Below, one piece after another: positions 9,006-16,334 of a stretch of DNA of 51,727 bases. Location: NCBI RefSeq assembly GCF_014357575.1, contig NZ_JACONW010000024.1:1-51727 (forward strand), read 5' to 3'. The position numbers and the translations under genes are program-made. Origin of the DNA: Pseudomonas folii (GTDB taxonomy: Bacteria; Pseudomonadota; Gammaproteobacteria; Pseudomonadales; Pseudomonadaceae). Below the pieces are notes generated by a model. The model was not told the DNA's origin and made no database searches. It saw nothing but the letters and a program-made list of their open reading frames with translations. Every line of letters begins with the position of its first letter. Within the stretch, counting starts at the first letter, position 1.

Positions 9006-9977
9006 ATGACCGAGCCTATGAACCACGCAATGCCCAACGTTGAGCTGGAAGATCAGGCCATTGAACAATGGGTGCGTCTGACTTCAGGCAGCGCCAGCGA
9101 ATCGGAGCACGCCGCGTTCGCCCGCTGGCGTCAGCAAAGCCCTGCGCACGAAGCCGCAGCCAGGCTCGCCGAACAGATGTGGCAAGCCATCCCGAAAACC
9201 CGGACCGCCGAAACCTTCGTGCCTCCCGCCACGCCACAGCGCCGACCCTTGCGCTGGGTTGCACTGGCTGCCGGGTTGGGCGCGTTGGCGCTGACCAGTT
9301 TTACAGAGCCCGTTCAGGTGTACTTCGCCGACCACACGACAGCGATCGGCGAGCGCAAAATGCTCACCCTCGAAGATGGCAGCCAGGTCTGGATGAACAG
9401 CGCCACAGCGTTGTCTGTGCATTATTCGGCCAACCGTCGCGACATCAGCTTGCTCAAAGGCGAGGCGCTGTTTCAAGTCAGCAAAGACGCCAGTCGGCCC
9501 TTCGTCGTCCAGGCGTCTGGCGGCAGCGTGCAAGCTGTCGGCACCCGCTTCGACGTCGACCGCCAGAGCCAGCGAGTCCGCGTTGGCGTCACTGAAGGCG
9601 AAGTCAAAGTCTCTTCAGGCGGCCATGATGTTCCTCTGAAAGTAGCTCAGCAGCTCGAGTTCGAAAACGGTTCCCCACCGTCCACCTCCAGCCCGCTGGA
9701 CATCAATACCGCGGCTGCCTGGCAGCGCGGCAAACTCATCTTCAACAGCCGCCCACTCACTGAAGTCTTCGCCGACATCGAACGCTACATGCCCGGTTCA
9801 CTGGTCGTCGCCGGCAACCTGCCCGACACCGCCGTCAGCGGCGTATTCAACCTCGACGACGTACCCGGCATGCTCAACGTGCTGTCGCGCACCCAACCCG
9901 TGCGGATCTATCAACTGCCGTGGTTGACGGTGGTGATGAATGGCGAGGCGGTGAAAGAGGGGAAGGTGGGGATTTGA
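9006..9977 (+). CDS. FecR-type anti-sigma / sigma regulator
   Basis: A 323-residue inner-membrane sensor. The N-terminal cytosolic sigma-binding part (DUF4880-like, residues 15-65) has the conserved tryptophans (EQWVRL, FARWRQQSPAH). One transmembrane segment lies at about 83-100 (LRWVALAAGLGALALTSF). The periplasmic FecR domain runs from about 110 to 205 (MLTLEDGSQVWMNSATALSV), followed by a C-terminal STN-like domain (RGKLIFNSRPLTEVFADIERY) that contacts the receptor's signalling domain. It transmits siderophore occupancy from the receptor to the sigma factor encoded just upstream. An internal ATG at 9018 is an alternative start. Confidence 0.92.
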   Translation: MTEPMNHAMPNVELEDQAIEQWVRLTSGSASESEHAAFARWRQQSPAHEAAARLAEQMWQAIPKTRTAETFVPPATPQRRPLRWVALAAGLGALALTSFTEPVQVYFADHTTAIGERKMLTLEDGSQVWMNSATALSVHYSANRRDISLLKGEALFQVSKDASRPFVVQASGGSVQAVGTRFDVDRQSQRVRVGVTEGEVKVSSGGHDVPLKVAQQLEFENGSPPSTSSPLDINTAAAWQRGKLIFNSRPLTEVFADIERYMPGSLVVAGNLPDTAVSGVFNLDDVPGMLNVLSRTQPVRIYQLPWLTVVMNGEAVKEGKVGI

Positions 9978-10217
9978 TGGCGGTAGTATTTATTACCTTA
10001 CTGTGTAGCGGTGAATAGCCTCAAACTGTGCCCTCGACTATGTCTCCAGTGTTTTCTCTGCGGACTGACTAATCTGAAGCCCTGCATCGTAGGAGGGTAT
10101 GGGAGCAGCAAATGACCTTTATCACTATCTTTTCGGGGGCCAACTTTGCTGCTGTATCTGTCAGTGGAAGCAAATCTTCGGCAAACTCTGCTCGTCTGAA
10201 GCCAGGGAGGTGAAGGC

Positions 10218-11294
10218 ATGGCATTTGATCGATTGCTCCCATACAACGATTTGCCATTGTTGCCTCCACGTGTTGAGTTGGAGACTCGGGCAGTATTGAA
10301 ACAAGCAATTGCTGCTAATCGAGCACTGGCGAACCTGCGCGGTCTGGCTGCGCGCATTCCAAACCAAGGGTTGTTGATCAATAGTATCGTATTGCAGGAA
10401 GCGCGGTTGTCTTCGGAAATCGAGAACATCGTGACGACGAACGATGAGTTGTATCGTGCGGATGCGGATGCGGATGGCAAAGCCGACCCTCACACCAAAG
10501 AAGTGCTGCGTTATCGCCAAGCGCTTTATCTGGGTTTTCAATCATTGAAAGATCGTCCTCTGAATACCAATCTTTTCATCGAGATTGTGCGCCTGATCAA
10601 ACAGGTGGACCTTGATATCCGTGCCGTTCCCGGCACTGCGTTGAAAAATGACTTTGGTGATGTCATCTACACGCCGCCGGAGTCACCAGCCAATATTCGC
10701 AATCTGCTTGGCAACCTTGAGCAATTCCTGCATGCCGAGGACGAGTTGGATCCGCTAGTAAAAATGGCGGTGCTGCACTACCAATTCGAAGCGATTCACC
10801 CGTTTTCTGACGGTAATGGTCGTACCGGCCGCATCCTCAACCTGCTTTACCTCGTGGACCAAGGCTTGCTCGACATCCCGGTCTTGTTTCTGTCTCGCTA
10901 CATTATTGCCAATCGACAGGACTACTACCGAGGTCTGCGGCTGGTCACGGAAGAGCAGGATTGGGAGAACTGGATTCTGTTCATGCTTCGGGCAGTTGAG
11001 AGCACAGCGCAACAGACATTTGATCAGGTCACGCGTGTCCTGGCCTTGATGGAAGTAGTGCGTGAGCAAGTCCAGCGCGATGCGCCGGGAATTTATACCA
11101 AGGATTTGGTTGAGCTGATTTTTCGTCAGCCTTATACAAAAATTCAGTTCGTAATAGATCTTGGTTTAGCCAAACGGCAGACCGCCTCAGTCTACCTGCA
11201 GACCCTTGCCAGAATGGGAGTGCTGCGGGAGCACAAAGCGGGCAGGGAAAAGTACTACATTAATGACGCCCTACTGAATGAGCTGACGCGTTGA
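10218..11294 (+). CDS. Fic-family protein (predicted AMP-transferase) with built-in inhibitory motif
   Basis: A 358-residue cytosolic protein of the SoFic-like class. The Fic active motif HPFSDGNGRTGR begins at His194 and is complete. An N-terminal inhibitory helix carries the (S/T)xxxE(G/N) motif as Ser65 to Glu69-Asn70, so the enzyme is expected to be auto-inhibited (class II Fic). The C-terminal 80 residues look like a winged helix (KRQTASVYLQTLARMGVLREHKAGREKYY). Family members transfer AMP to protein targets, often themselves; the target here is unknown. The start is an ATG with GGAGGTG at 10207-10213. It stands alone. Palindromic sites follow its stop codon directly. Confidence 0.92.
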   Translation: MAFDRLLPYNDLPLLPPRVELETRAVLKQAIAANRALANLRGLAARIPNQGLLINSIVLQEARLSSEIENIVTTNDELYRADADADGKADPHTKEVLRYRQALYLGFQSLKDRPLNTNLFIEIVRLIKQVDLDIRAVPGTALKNDFGDVIYTPPESPANIRNLLGNLEQFLHAEDELDPLVKMAVLHYQFEAIHPFSDGNGRTGRILNLLYLVDQGLLDIPVLFLSRYIIANRQDYYRGLRLVTEEQDWENWILFMLRAVESTAQQTFDQVTRVLALMEVVREQVQRDAPGIYTKDLVELIFRQPYTKIQFVIDLGLAKRQTASVYLQTLARMGVLREHKAGREKYYINDALLNELTR

Positions 11295-11295
11295 A

Positions 11296-11384
11296 ATGTC
11301 GATGTAATCGACATGTCACGTAAACGTGTCGATTTTTCTCATTTTTTTAAACATGTTTTTATGAAGTGTCGATTTGATCGATAC
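11296..11384. promoter_or_regulatory. Two spaced TGTCGAT-N3-ATCGAYA palindromes after the fic gene
   Basis: ATGTCGATGTAATCGACAT at 11296-11314 is a perfect 8+3+8 palindrome starting two bases after the fic stop. GTGTCGATTTGATCGATAC at 11366-11384 has the same arms (TGTCGAT-N3-ATCGATA). Their centres are 70 bases apart. A single half-site (GTGTCGATTTTT) lies between them at 11327. Repeated spaced palindromes suggest a dimeric regulator's operator. The remaining bases to 11632 show no gene. Confidence 0.5.
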
Positions 11385-11632
11385 CTTGGCTTGGTCGTTT
11401 CTTATTAATCCTGATGCAATGTCTTAAAAATAGGGGCTTCCTCGATGGTATGAGCTCCGGTGCCTTGTAAGAATTTTCCGTCAGTCTTTTACGTAATCCA
11501 CTACGCCTCCCATAAACCCTCTCCCCGAACGCGCCTGCTCACTCCAGCTAATTTCTCCCTCCGATAGATGCTGACGTACCGGTCACCTGCTGGCTCGGCA
11601 TCTGCTTCTGGAACTAACGGTTGGAGTAAGCC

Positions 11633-12526
11633 ATGCAGCGCATACAAGAATTACGCACCACCTTAGGCGTGCCGATGGCCGATTTTGCCAAGGCACTTGG
11701 CGTGTCTGAACAGGTTGTCGGGCAGTGGGAAAGCGGCGAGGCAGAGCCCGGTGTTCCGGCCTTGAGAGACATCGCCACGCTATTGGGCACCAACGTGGAT
11801 GACCTGATGGACTTCGCCACCAGCGGGCGAAGAATCACCTCTCAACATTGGGTGCCGGGCGACGATGCCATCTTTGACGGCTTCTGGGGGCGTATGGGGT
11901 TGCTGCTTCCCGGTGAAACCAGCTGCAGTTGGTATCCCATCACCTTCACGGAATATTCCCAGGTGGCGGACTCGCTGAGCATCGAGCACGCAGAGCCCCA
12001 GTGGCTGGTGGTCAGCACCCTGAACAACCGAAAATTGCTGATCAATCCCGCGTTGATCCGACGCATCCGCCTGCTCGACGACGCCGCAGACCGCCCCGAA
12101 GACGACGCCTGGCAGCTCGGCTGGGACAGCGAAGAAGGCCTGACGCCGGAGCTCTATCGTGCGCTTGGCGAATACTTCACCGACGAACTGGCATTCGACA
12201 CCAACAACTCACCCGTAGCCCAACAGGTGATCCATACGATGATTGCCCAACATGACCTGACCAGCGCGAAAGTCATGCACTTGATCAGCAATACCCACGT
12301 CCATCTCGCAAGCGGCTCAACCGCCAGCATCCGCGCCGCCAACGCCGACATCTACAACCTCGTGCTGGACGCCTACGCGGGCATGCCGTTGGGTATCAGC
12401 TTGAGCACACGAGACTCGGAAGAAGAAAACCACTTCTCGCCGTCGCAAGTAGCGTTGGTGGATATCCCGCTGCTTCAGTATCAGGCGGCAGAGATTGAGG
12501 CTTCGGCGGAGATGGAGGGCGTCTGA
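11633..12526 (+). CDS. XRE-family helix-turn-helix regulator with unknown C-terminal domain
   Basis: A 297-residue protein. Residues 1-60 form an XRE/Cro-CI helix-turn-helix (FAKALGVSEQVVGQWESGEAEPGVPALRDIATLLGTNVDDLMDF). The remaining 235 residues have no motif I recognise. They are acidic, rich in tryptophan near the middle (PQWLVVSTLNN, DDAWQLGWDSEEG), and lack the S24 peptidase and HEXXH signatures. The ATG at 11633 has a clear GGAGTAAG ribosome site. It lies in a single-gene transcription unit between the fic gene and the convergent MFS gene. The spaced palindromes at 11296-11384 could be its operators, but this is inference. Confidence 0.8.
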   Translation: MQRIQELRTTLGVPMADFAKALGVSEQVVGQWESGEAEPGVPALRDIATLLGTNVDDLMDFATSGRRITSQHWVPGDDAIFDGFWGRMGLLLPGETSCSWYPITFTEYSQVADSLSIEHAEPQWLVVSTLNNRKLLINPALIRRIRLLDDAADRPEDDAWQLGWDSEEGLTPELYRALGEYFTDELAFDTNNSPVAQQVIHTMIAQHDLTSAKVMHLISNTHVHLASGSTASIRAANADIYNLVLDAYAGMPLGISLSTRDSEEENHFSPSQVALVDIPLLQYQAAEIEASAEMEGV

Positions 12527-12530
12527 CGTG

Positions 12531-12616
12531 GGACCGGCTTTAGCCGGGAAGACGGCATTTCAGGCGAAAGATATTTATCACGTGTCCCGAAGCCCTCCCG
12601 GCTAAAGCCGGTCCTA
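12531..12616. repeat. Inverted REP pair
   Basis: GGACCGGCTTTAGCCGGGA at 12531 is mirrored by CTCCCGGCTAAAGCCGGTCC ending at about 12614. It sits between convergent genes and probably ends transcription from both. The MFS stop codon (12614-12616 on the minus strand) overlaps the right arm. Confidence 0.85.
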
Positions 12617-13885
12617 CTGGGCCGCTTGGTCTCTGTTGGAGCGAGGCTTGCCCGCGATGAGCGTCCACATCCAGAACCCCAAAGCCACAAGACTAATCGA
12701 GGCCCCTAAGAAACACACCGCCACCCAGCCCCAACATGCATAAACCTGGGTGGCCGCGACTGCCCCCAGCGCACTACCAAGCGAATAAAAACACATGTAA
12801 GCGCCGACCAGCCGACTTTGCGCATCGGGCCTTGCCGCAAAAATCAGACTTTGATTCGTGACATGCACGGCCTGCACCGCGAAATCCAGAACGATCACTC
12901 CGATGATCAGCGCGAGCAACGATGTTTCCGCGAACGCAATAGGCACCCAGGACAGCGCCAGCAACGCCAAAGCAATCCCCGTAGTTCGCTGCCCCAAGCC
13001 TCGGTCAGCCCAGCGCCCGGCCCTTGATGCCGCCAATGCGCCCGCTATCCCCGCGAGACCGAATAAGCCAATCTGCGTATGGGAAAGACTCAAAGGCGGG
13101 GCACTCAGAGGCAACACCATCGCCGTCCATAACACACTGAAAGCAGCAAAGATCAGCAGCGCAAAAACACCCCTGACGCGTAGCAGAGGCTCGGTGACGA
13201 AAAGTGTGAGCGTCGACAGCAGAAGCTTCAGATACGAGCTTTCAACACGCGGCAAGCTTTTGCCAGGAATCGCCCTCCACAGCACAACGGCCAGGACCAG
13301 CATCAACCCCGCCGAAACAAAATACACCGCCCGCCACCCGGCCAGATCAGCGATAAGCCCTGAGGTAAAGCGCGCAAGCAGGATGCCCAACACAATGCCG
13401 CTCGTTACCGTGCCAACCGCCTGTCCGCGTCGGGAGGGCGTTGTCATCGCGGCGACATAAGCCACCACCACTTGAACAACCACCGCCATCACACCAACCA
13501 AAATCATCGCCCCTAGTAAAGCCGACCATTGCTGGGCAGCCCCGACCACCGTCAACGCAACAGCCGAAAGCAGCACTTGAGTCAGGATCAAAGTCTTGCG
13601 ATTGAGCAGATCGCCCAGCGGCACGATGAAAATCAAACCCACGCCGTAGCCAACCTGAGTGGCGGTGACCACGATACCGATCATGCCTGGGTCGACACCG
13701 AGGCTCTGAGCCATCGCGTCGAGCAACGGCTGGGCGAAATAGACGTTGGCAACTGCCAGTGCGCAGGTGATCGATAACAGTAACGTCAATGCTGGGGATA
13801 AGTGGGGAGTGGTCTCCGGGTGGGCTTCGCTGGAGGAGATTTCAGAAGATTCAACCTCGTTTGCTGCGTTAATGTGTAAGCCCAC
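12614..13885 (-). CDS. MFS efflux transporter, 12 transmembrane segments
   Basis: A 423-residue inner-membrane major facilitator of the AraJ/YnfM-like drug or sugar efflux type. The family motif A between helices 2 and 3 appears as GDLLNRKTLI. Hydrophobic helices are spread through the length, with a hydrophilic N-terminus of about 30 residues and a central loop around residue 210. The substrate is unknown. The start is a GTG at 13885 supported by AAGGA eight bases upstream. It is divergent from the HxlR regulator, which probably controls it through palindromes in the shared spacer. The 3' end overlaps a REP element. Confidence 0.88.
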   Translation of the reverse strand: MGLHINAANEVESSEISSSEAHPETTPHLSPALTLLLSITCALAVANVYFAQPLLDAMAQSLGVDPGMIGIVVTATQVGYGVGLIFIVPLGDLLNRKTLILTQVLLSAVALTVVGAAQQWSALLGAMILVGVMAVVVQVVVAYVAAMTTPSRRGQAVGTVTSGIVLGILLARFTSGLIADLAGWRAVYFVSAGLMLVLAVVLWRAIPGKSLPRVESSYLKLLLSTLTLFVTEPLLRVRGVFALLIFAAFSVLWTAMVLPLSAPPLSLSHTQIGLFGLAGIAGALAASRAGRWADRGLGQRTTGIALALLALSWVPIAFAETSLLALIIGVIVLDFAVQAVHVTNQSLIFAARPDAQSRLVGAYMCFYSLGSALGAVAATQVYACWGWVAVCFLGASISLVALGFWMWTLIAGKPRSNRDQAAQ

Positions 13886-13908
13886 TGGTTCGTCCTTGGT
13901 ATTGATTC

Positions 13909-13966
13909 TGGTTTCAATTGAAAACCACTTGATTGATTTCTACCAAGTCCGGTTTTAATCTGCAAC
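13909..13966. promoter_or_regulatory. Candidate HxlR operators between the MFS and HxlR genes
   Basis: TGGTTTCAATTGAAAACCA at 13909-13927 is a near-perfect inverted repeat. A second GGTTTTAATCTGCAACC at 13951-13967 repeats the GGTT...AACC arms. Both lie between divergent starts, where HxlR regulators normally bind. Confidence 0.5.
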
Positions 13967-14026
13967 CAGTTTTTCGCTGCGTTGGTGCTGGCGAGACCTC
14001 CTCTGATGCCTGACCGGGTACCCAAA

Positions 14027-14482
14027 ATGACGAATCATTCATCTGGCTACGGCGACGAATGCCCAGTGGCAAGAACCCTGGAAGCCATCGGCGATCGCTG
14101 GTCGCTGCTCATTATCCGCGACGCTTTCGACAACGTTCGACGGTTCGGCGAGTTTCAGAAAAACCTCGGCATGGCCAAAAACATCCTGGCCGCCCGCCTG
14201 AAAACCCTCGTCGAACTGCAAATCCTCGAAATCCACCCCGCCTCAGATGGCAGCGCCTACAAGGAATACGTTCTCACTGAACGCGGGCGGGCGGTCTTTC
14301 CCATCGTCGTCTCGATGCGCCAATGGGGAGAGCAGCACCTGTTTCAGACTGGCGAAGTGCATTCGGTGCTGCTGGACAAGGCTATTGAGCAACCGGTGGC
14401 GATACTCGAGGTTCGGTCTGAGGAAGGGCGACGTCTTGGGCCGGAGGATTGTTATCGGGGGCGGGTGGTTAAGGGGGCGTGA
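14027..14482 (+). CDS. HxlR-family winged-helix transcriptional regulator
   Basis: About 151 residues. It has the hallmark HxlR pattern: CPVARTLEAIGDRWSLLIIRDAF near the N-terminus, with a conserved cysteine, then FGEFQKNLGMAKNILAARLKTLVE for the recognition helix and the wing EYVLTERGRAVFPIV. The ATG at 14027 places MTNHSSGYGDECPVAR at the start, as usual for the family. In-frame ATG 14006 and the codon at 13982 are alternatives, none with a strong ribosome site. It is divergent from the MFS exporter, so local regulation of efflux is the likely job. The inducer is unknown. Confidence 0.88.
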   Translation: MTNHSSGYGDECPVARTLEAIGDRWSLLIIRDAFDNVRRFGEFQKNLGMAKNILAARLKTLVELQILEIHPASDGSAYKEYVLTERGRAVFPIVVSMRQWGEQHLFQTGEVHSVLLDKAIEQPVAILEVRSEEGRRLGPEDCYRGRVVKGA

Positions 14483-14531
14483 TAGCGGGAAAACTGCTCA
14501 TCAACTCAGTTCACCCTAAACCGGACAAAAG

Positions 14532-14545
14532 CACGCTATAGCGTG
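14532..14545. promoter_or_regulatory. Perfect 14-base palindrome CACGCTATAGCGTG
   Basis: CACGCTATAGCGTG is its own reverse complement. It lies between the HxlR stop and the small gene at 14608. It could be an operator or part of a weak hairpin; no U-tract follows. Confidence 0.35.
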
Positions 14546-14607
14546 TGGTCACCAAGGCAGAATGATCGAAAAATTGGCTCGTAATTACGCAAGGACTTGA
14601 GCCATTT

Positions 14608-14892
14608 ATGAAACGCGATGAATCCGCTTCACCTTCTGAAAAACTCACCAAGCTCCAAGTCGTCAGCGCTATGTACAACCATCTGATGACAAGCTGGGAA
14701 GACCTCCCGGATGAAAACAAAGGCGCCCTGGGTTTTGATTTTGTCGTCGGCAGCGAAGCAGAGGAGGCCGCCCTGAATCACTTGGCCCGGATGTTCATGG
14801 AATATGCGGATTTGTCGTTTCGGCGGGCGTTGGTTGCCAGGCGGAGAAGGCTTGGTCTGGATGATTCGGAAGATTTTGTATTCGCTGACTGA
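14608..14892 (+). CDS. Small hypothetical protein, 94 residues
   Basis: A hydrophilic acidic protein with no transmembrane segment and no motif I recognise. The first part is predicted helical (EKLTKLQVVSAMYNHLM). A run of arginines near the C-terminus (FRRALVARRRRLGL) precedes an acidic tail. An AAGGA is 12 bases before the ATG, which is rather far. Codon use matches the core genes. It is the last gene before the left rsmX copy, so it marks the left edge of the chromosome backbone before the defence island. Confidence 0.6.
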   Translation: MKRDESASPSEKLTKLQVVSAMYNHLMTSWEDLPDENKGALGFDFVVGSEAEEAALNHLARMFMEYADLSFRRALVARRRRLGLDDSEDFVFAD

Positions 14893-14916
14893 TTCTTTCT
14901 CACAACCTATCGAAAA

Positions 14917-15126
14917 GTCTCAATCCACACATAGCCAAACGCTTACACGCGATAGAGAAAAACTGCCATTTGCAGACCTGCCCGACAGGCATAATCTTGG
15001 ATCCAACCACTGACGAGCAGGGAGCCCGTCAGGATCAAGGATGATCGACCATGAAAGGATACTGCCGACAGGGAGTTGGAATGGTATTGGACAAAAAACC
15101 CGCTTCGGCGGGTTTTTTATTGGGGG
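14917..15126 (+). repeat. Left 210-bp direct repeat bounding the defence island
   Basis: Identical to 29153-29362 except for one base (T at 15087, C at 29323), offset 14236. The repeat begins at GTCTCAATCCACAC and ends at ATTGGGGG after the terminator. It contains one complete rsmX-like gene with its promoter. Flanking bases on both sides differ between copies. Confidence 0.97.
15002..15119 (+). ncRNA. rsmX: RsmX-like small regulatory RNA, copy 1
   Basis: The predicted transcript is about 118 nt. A CTTACA half-site (14942-14947) of the GacA upstream activating sequence lies about 60 bases before the start, and a CATAAT -10 box is at 14990-14995. The RNA carries seven GGA motifs (AGGGAG, AGGATC, AAGGAT, AAAGGAT, AGGGAG, TTGGAA, TTGGAC). 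One of them is exposed in the loop of a GATC-AAGGAT-GATC hairpin, the preferred RsmA/RsmE binding form. It ends in CCCGC-TTCG-GCGGG followed by six T. Length, promoter and motif density match RsmX of the Gac/Rsm cascade, which titrates RsmA/RsmE proteins away from mRNAs. The left half of the activator site is poorly conserved. Confidence 0.8.
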
Positions 15127-15211
15127 CTGGAAAGTGGTTTTCGGGAGTATGCTGGTCGTCTAAACCGAGGCGTAGCCGCCCAACTGAATCAGTTGAATGA
15201 GAAGATCAGTG

Positions 15212-15489
15212 ATGGACAATGAGATGGAGCAATTCCAGAAGGACATGCTGACTTCGATACGTCAAATGAAAGCCGGTAAGGCTGCTCGCGTGACTAAAGT
15301 GAAGCTGTCCGCTGCGGCTCGGGCCAAGGTCGGTGTTTCTCAGAACGCGTTTGCCCAGCTCCTCGGCGTTATCTTGCGCACCCTGCAAGACTGGCAACAG
15401 GGGCGTCGCCAACCTACTGGTGCGGCGCAAACACTGCTGCGTGTGCGAGCCAGCATTCTGAGGCGCTGCGGGAATTGCAGGCTGGCTAA
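15212..15489 (+). pseudogene. Frame-shifted XRE antitoxin-like gene (NadS/HigA type)
   Basis: The protein reads as a small antitoxin-like regulator: MDNEMEQFQKDMLTSIRQMK, then a helix-turn-helix (VSQNAFAQLLGVILRTLQDWQQGRRQPTGAAQTLLRV). After residue 77 the open frame turns into an unlikely tail ending at 15493. Shifting by one base near 15445 restores a family-like ending (ASQHSEALRELQAG and a TAA at 15487-15489), so one base has been lost. In the family a toxin gene usually precedes the antitoxin. No complete toxin is present, though an open stretch just upstream (AAQLNQLNEKISDGQ, ending 15220) could be a toxin C-terminal remnant. A sequencing error is possible. Confidence 0.65.
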
Positions 15490-15515
15490 CTAGTGCATCA
15501 CCAGACAGGAGTAAT

Positions 15516-15690
15516 ATGAATCAAGCGTTACCTAAGAGCCTCTGGGCTCGACTTGGACCGGTCTCGATACTGGATACGATAAACCGGCTTAATCGTATTG
15601 CCCTAACCGCCGGGTGCCGAACCGTATGTATGGTGGCTTGAGGATACGGCTGATGCGAATCCGCGTCCTCCGCGATGGGTTGAGTTATAT
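15516..15690 (+). pseudogene. Short frame-shifted ORF remnant
   Basis: An ATG at 15516 with GGAG at 15508-15511 opens a 41-codon frame (MNQALPKSLWARLGPVSILD..., stop TGA at 15639). Removing one G from the GGG at 15612-15614 continues a protein-like reading: TAGAEPYVWWLEDTADANP, then PRPPRWVELYLKFRL. That frame has no stop before it runs under the convergent PIN gene. It looks like the first two-thirds of a broken, truncated gene. I do not recognise the family. Confidence 0.4.
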
Positions 15691-15731
15691 TTAAAGTTCC
15701 GCCTTTCAGGTGCTAGCTGCTGTCAACGGTG

Positions 15732-16334
15732 TCACTCATTTTTCCCAAACAGCTTTACGAATGCAGTGTGCTTGGCCAAACGCCACGTAGCAGTCAGGTC
15801 GCCGTTGAGTTCGAGTGCCTCGAAGATTTCTTTGACTTGCTCATTGGTAATCAACTTTGCCGTGAGCATCTTCTTTAGCAATTCGTGGCCGTGCCAAATC
15901 GGAATAGCAAAATCTTCGGCAAGCCTATGCATGCCCAGATCATCAGTCACTACTATGGCTTCCCGGATTTGTCCGAAGGCGAGGACGCGACAATCTATCG
16001 GGGAGGGCGGGGATCGGCCGCCGGTAACGTAGACTTTTGTGTTCCCTAAAACCCAACCATGTAACACGCTTTGAGCAGCGCCCAGTTGGGCTTTTTCATC
16101 AGCACTTAACCGAACCCGCTTGGCATAGCGCTCGCTAGCCAAATCGTCAGCGTCGAACCATGGGAACTTGAACATCAGTGCACCGCTTCGATGCACCTCA
16201 TCTTCGACGTCTTTTAAGATAGTTAGAACGTATTTCTTCTGTCCAAACTCAATGCCGAGCATTGGTCGTACACGCTTCGCTAGCCTGAGATACGCGTTGG
16301 TATCCAGCAATACGAGCGTTGAGGCGGCCTTCAA
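15732..16334 (-). CDS. PIN-domain protein, predicted RNase toxin
   Basis: A 200-residue protein with PIN-nuclease acidic residues in order: LLDTNAYL (Asp11), DVEDEVH (Glu44/Glu46), PIDCRVLAFG (Asp114) and IVVTDDLGM (Asp131/132). PIN toxins cleave RNA with Mg2+. The C-terminal 60 residues are helical and of unknown role. It resembles the stand-alone PIN group (DUF4411-like) often encoded next to XRE-ImmA/IrrE genes. Its ATG overlaps the stop of that gene by four bases (ATGA), so the two are translationally coupled. The pair fits a toxin/antitoxin-like or regulated defence module. Leftward transcription would end at the terminator of rsmX copy 1, which is symmetric. Confidence 0.78.
   Translation of the reverse strand: MKAASTLVLLDTNAYLRLAKRVRPMLGIEFGQKKYVLTILKDVEDEVHRSGALMFKFPWFDADDLASERYAKRVRLSADEKAQLGAAQSVLHGWVLGNTKVYVTGGRSPPSPIDCRVLAFGQIREAIVVTDDLGMHRLAEDFAIPIWHGHELLKKMLTAKLITNEQVKEIFEALELNGDLTATWRLAKHTAFVKLFGKNE

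Noticed and set aside
10099..10299. 66-codon frame between the FecR and fic genes
   Set aside because: Overlaps the fic start in another frame and has no ribosome site or motif.
14917..15126. Direct repeats as att sites of an integrase-driven element at a tRNA
   Set aside because: No tRNA and no integrase or recombinase gene is present; the repeat is a complete sRNA gene, so homologous recombination fits better.
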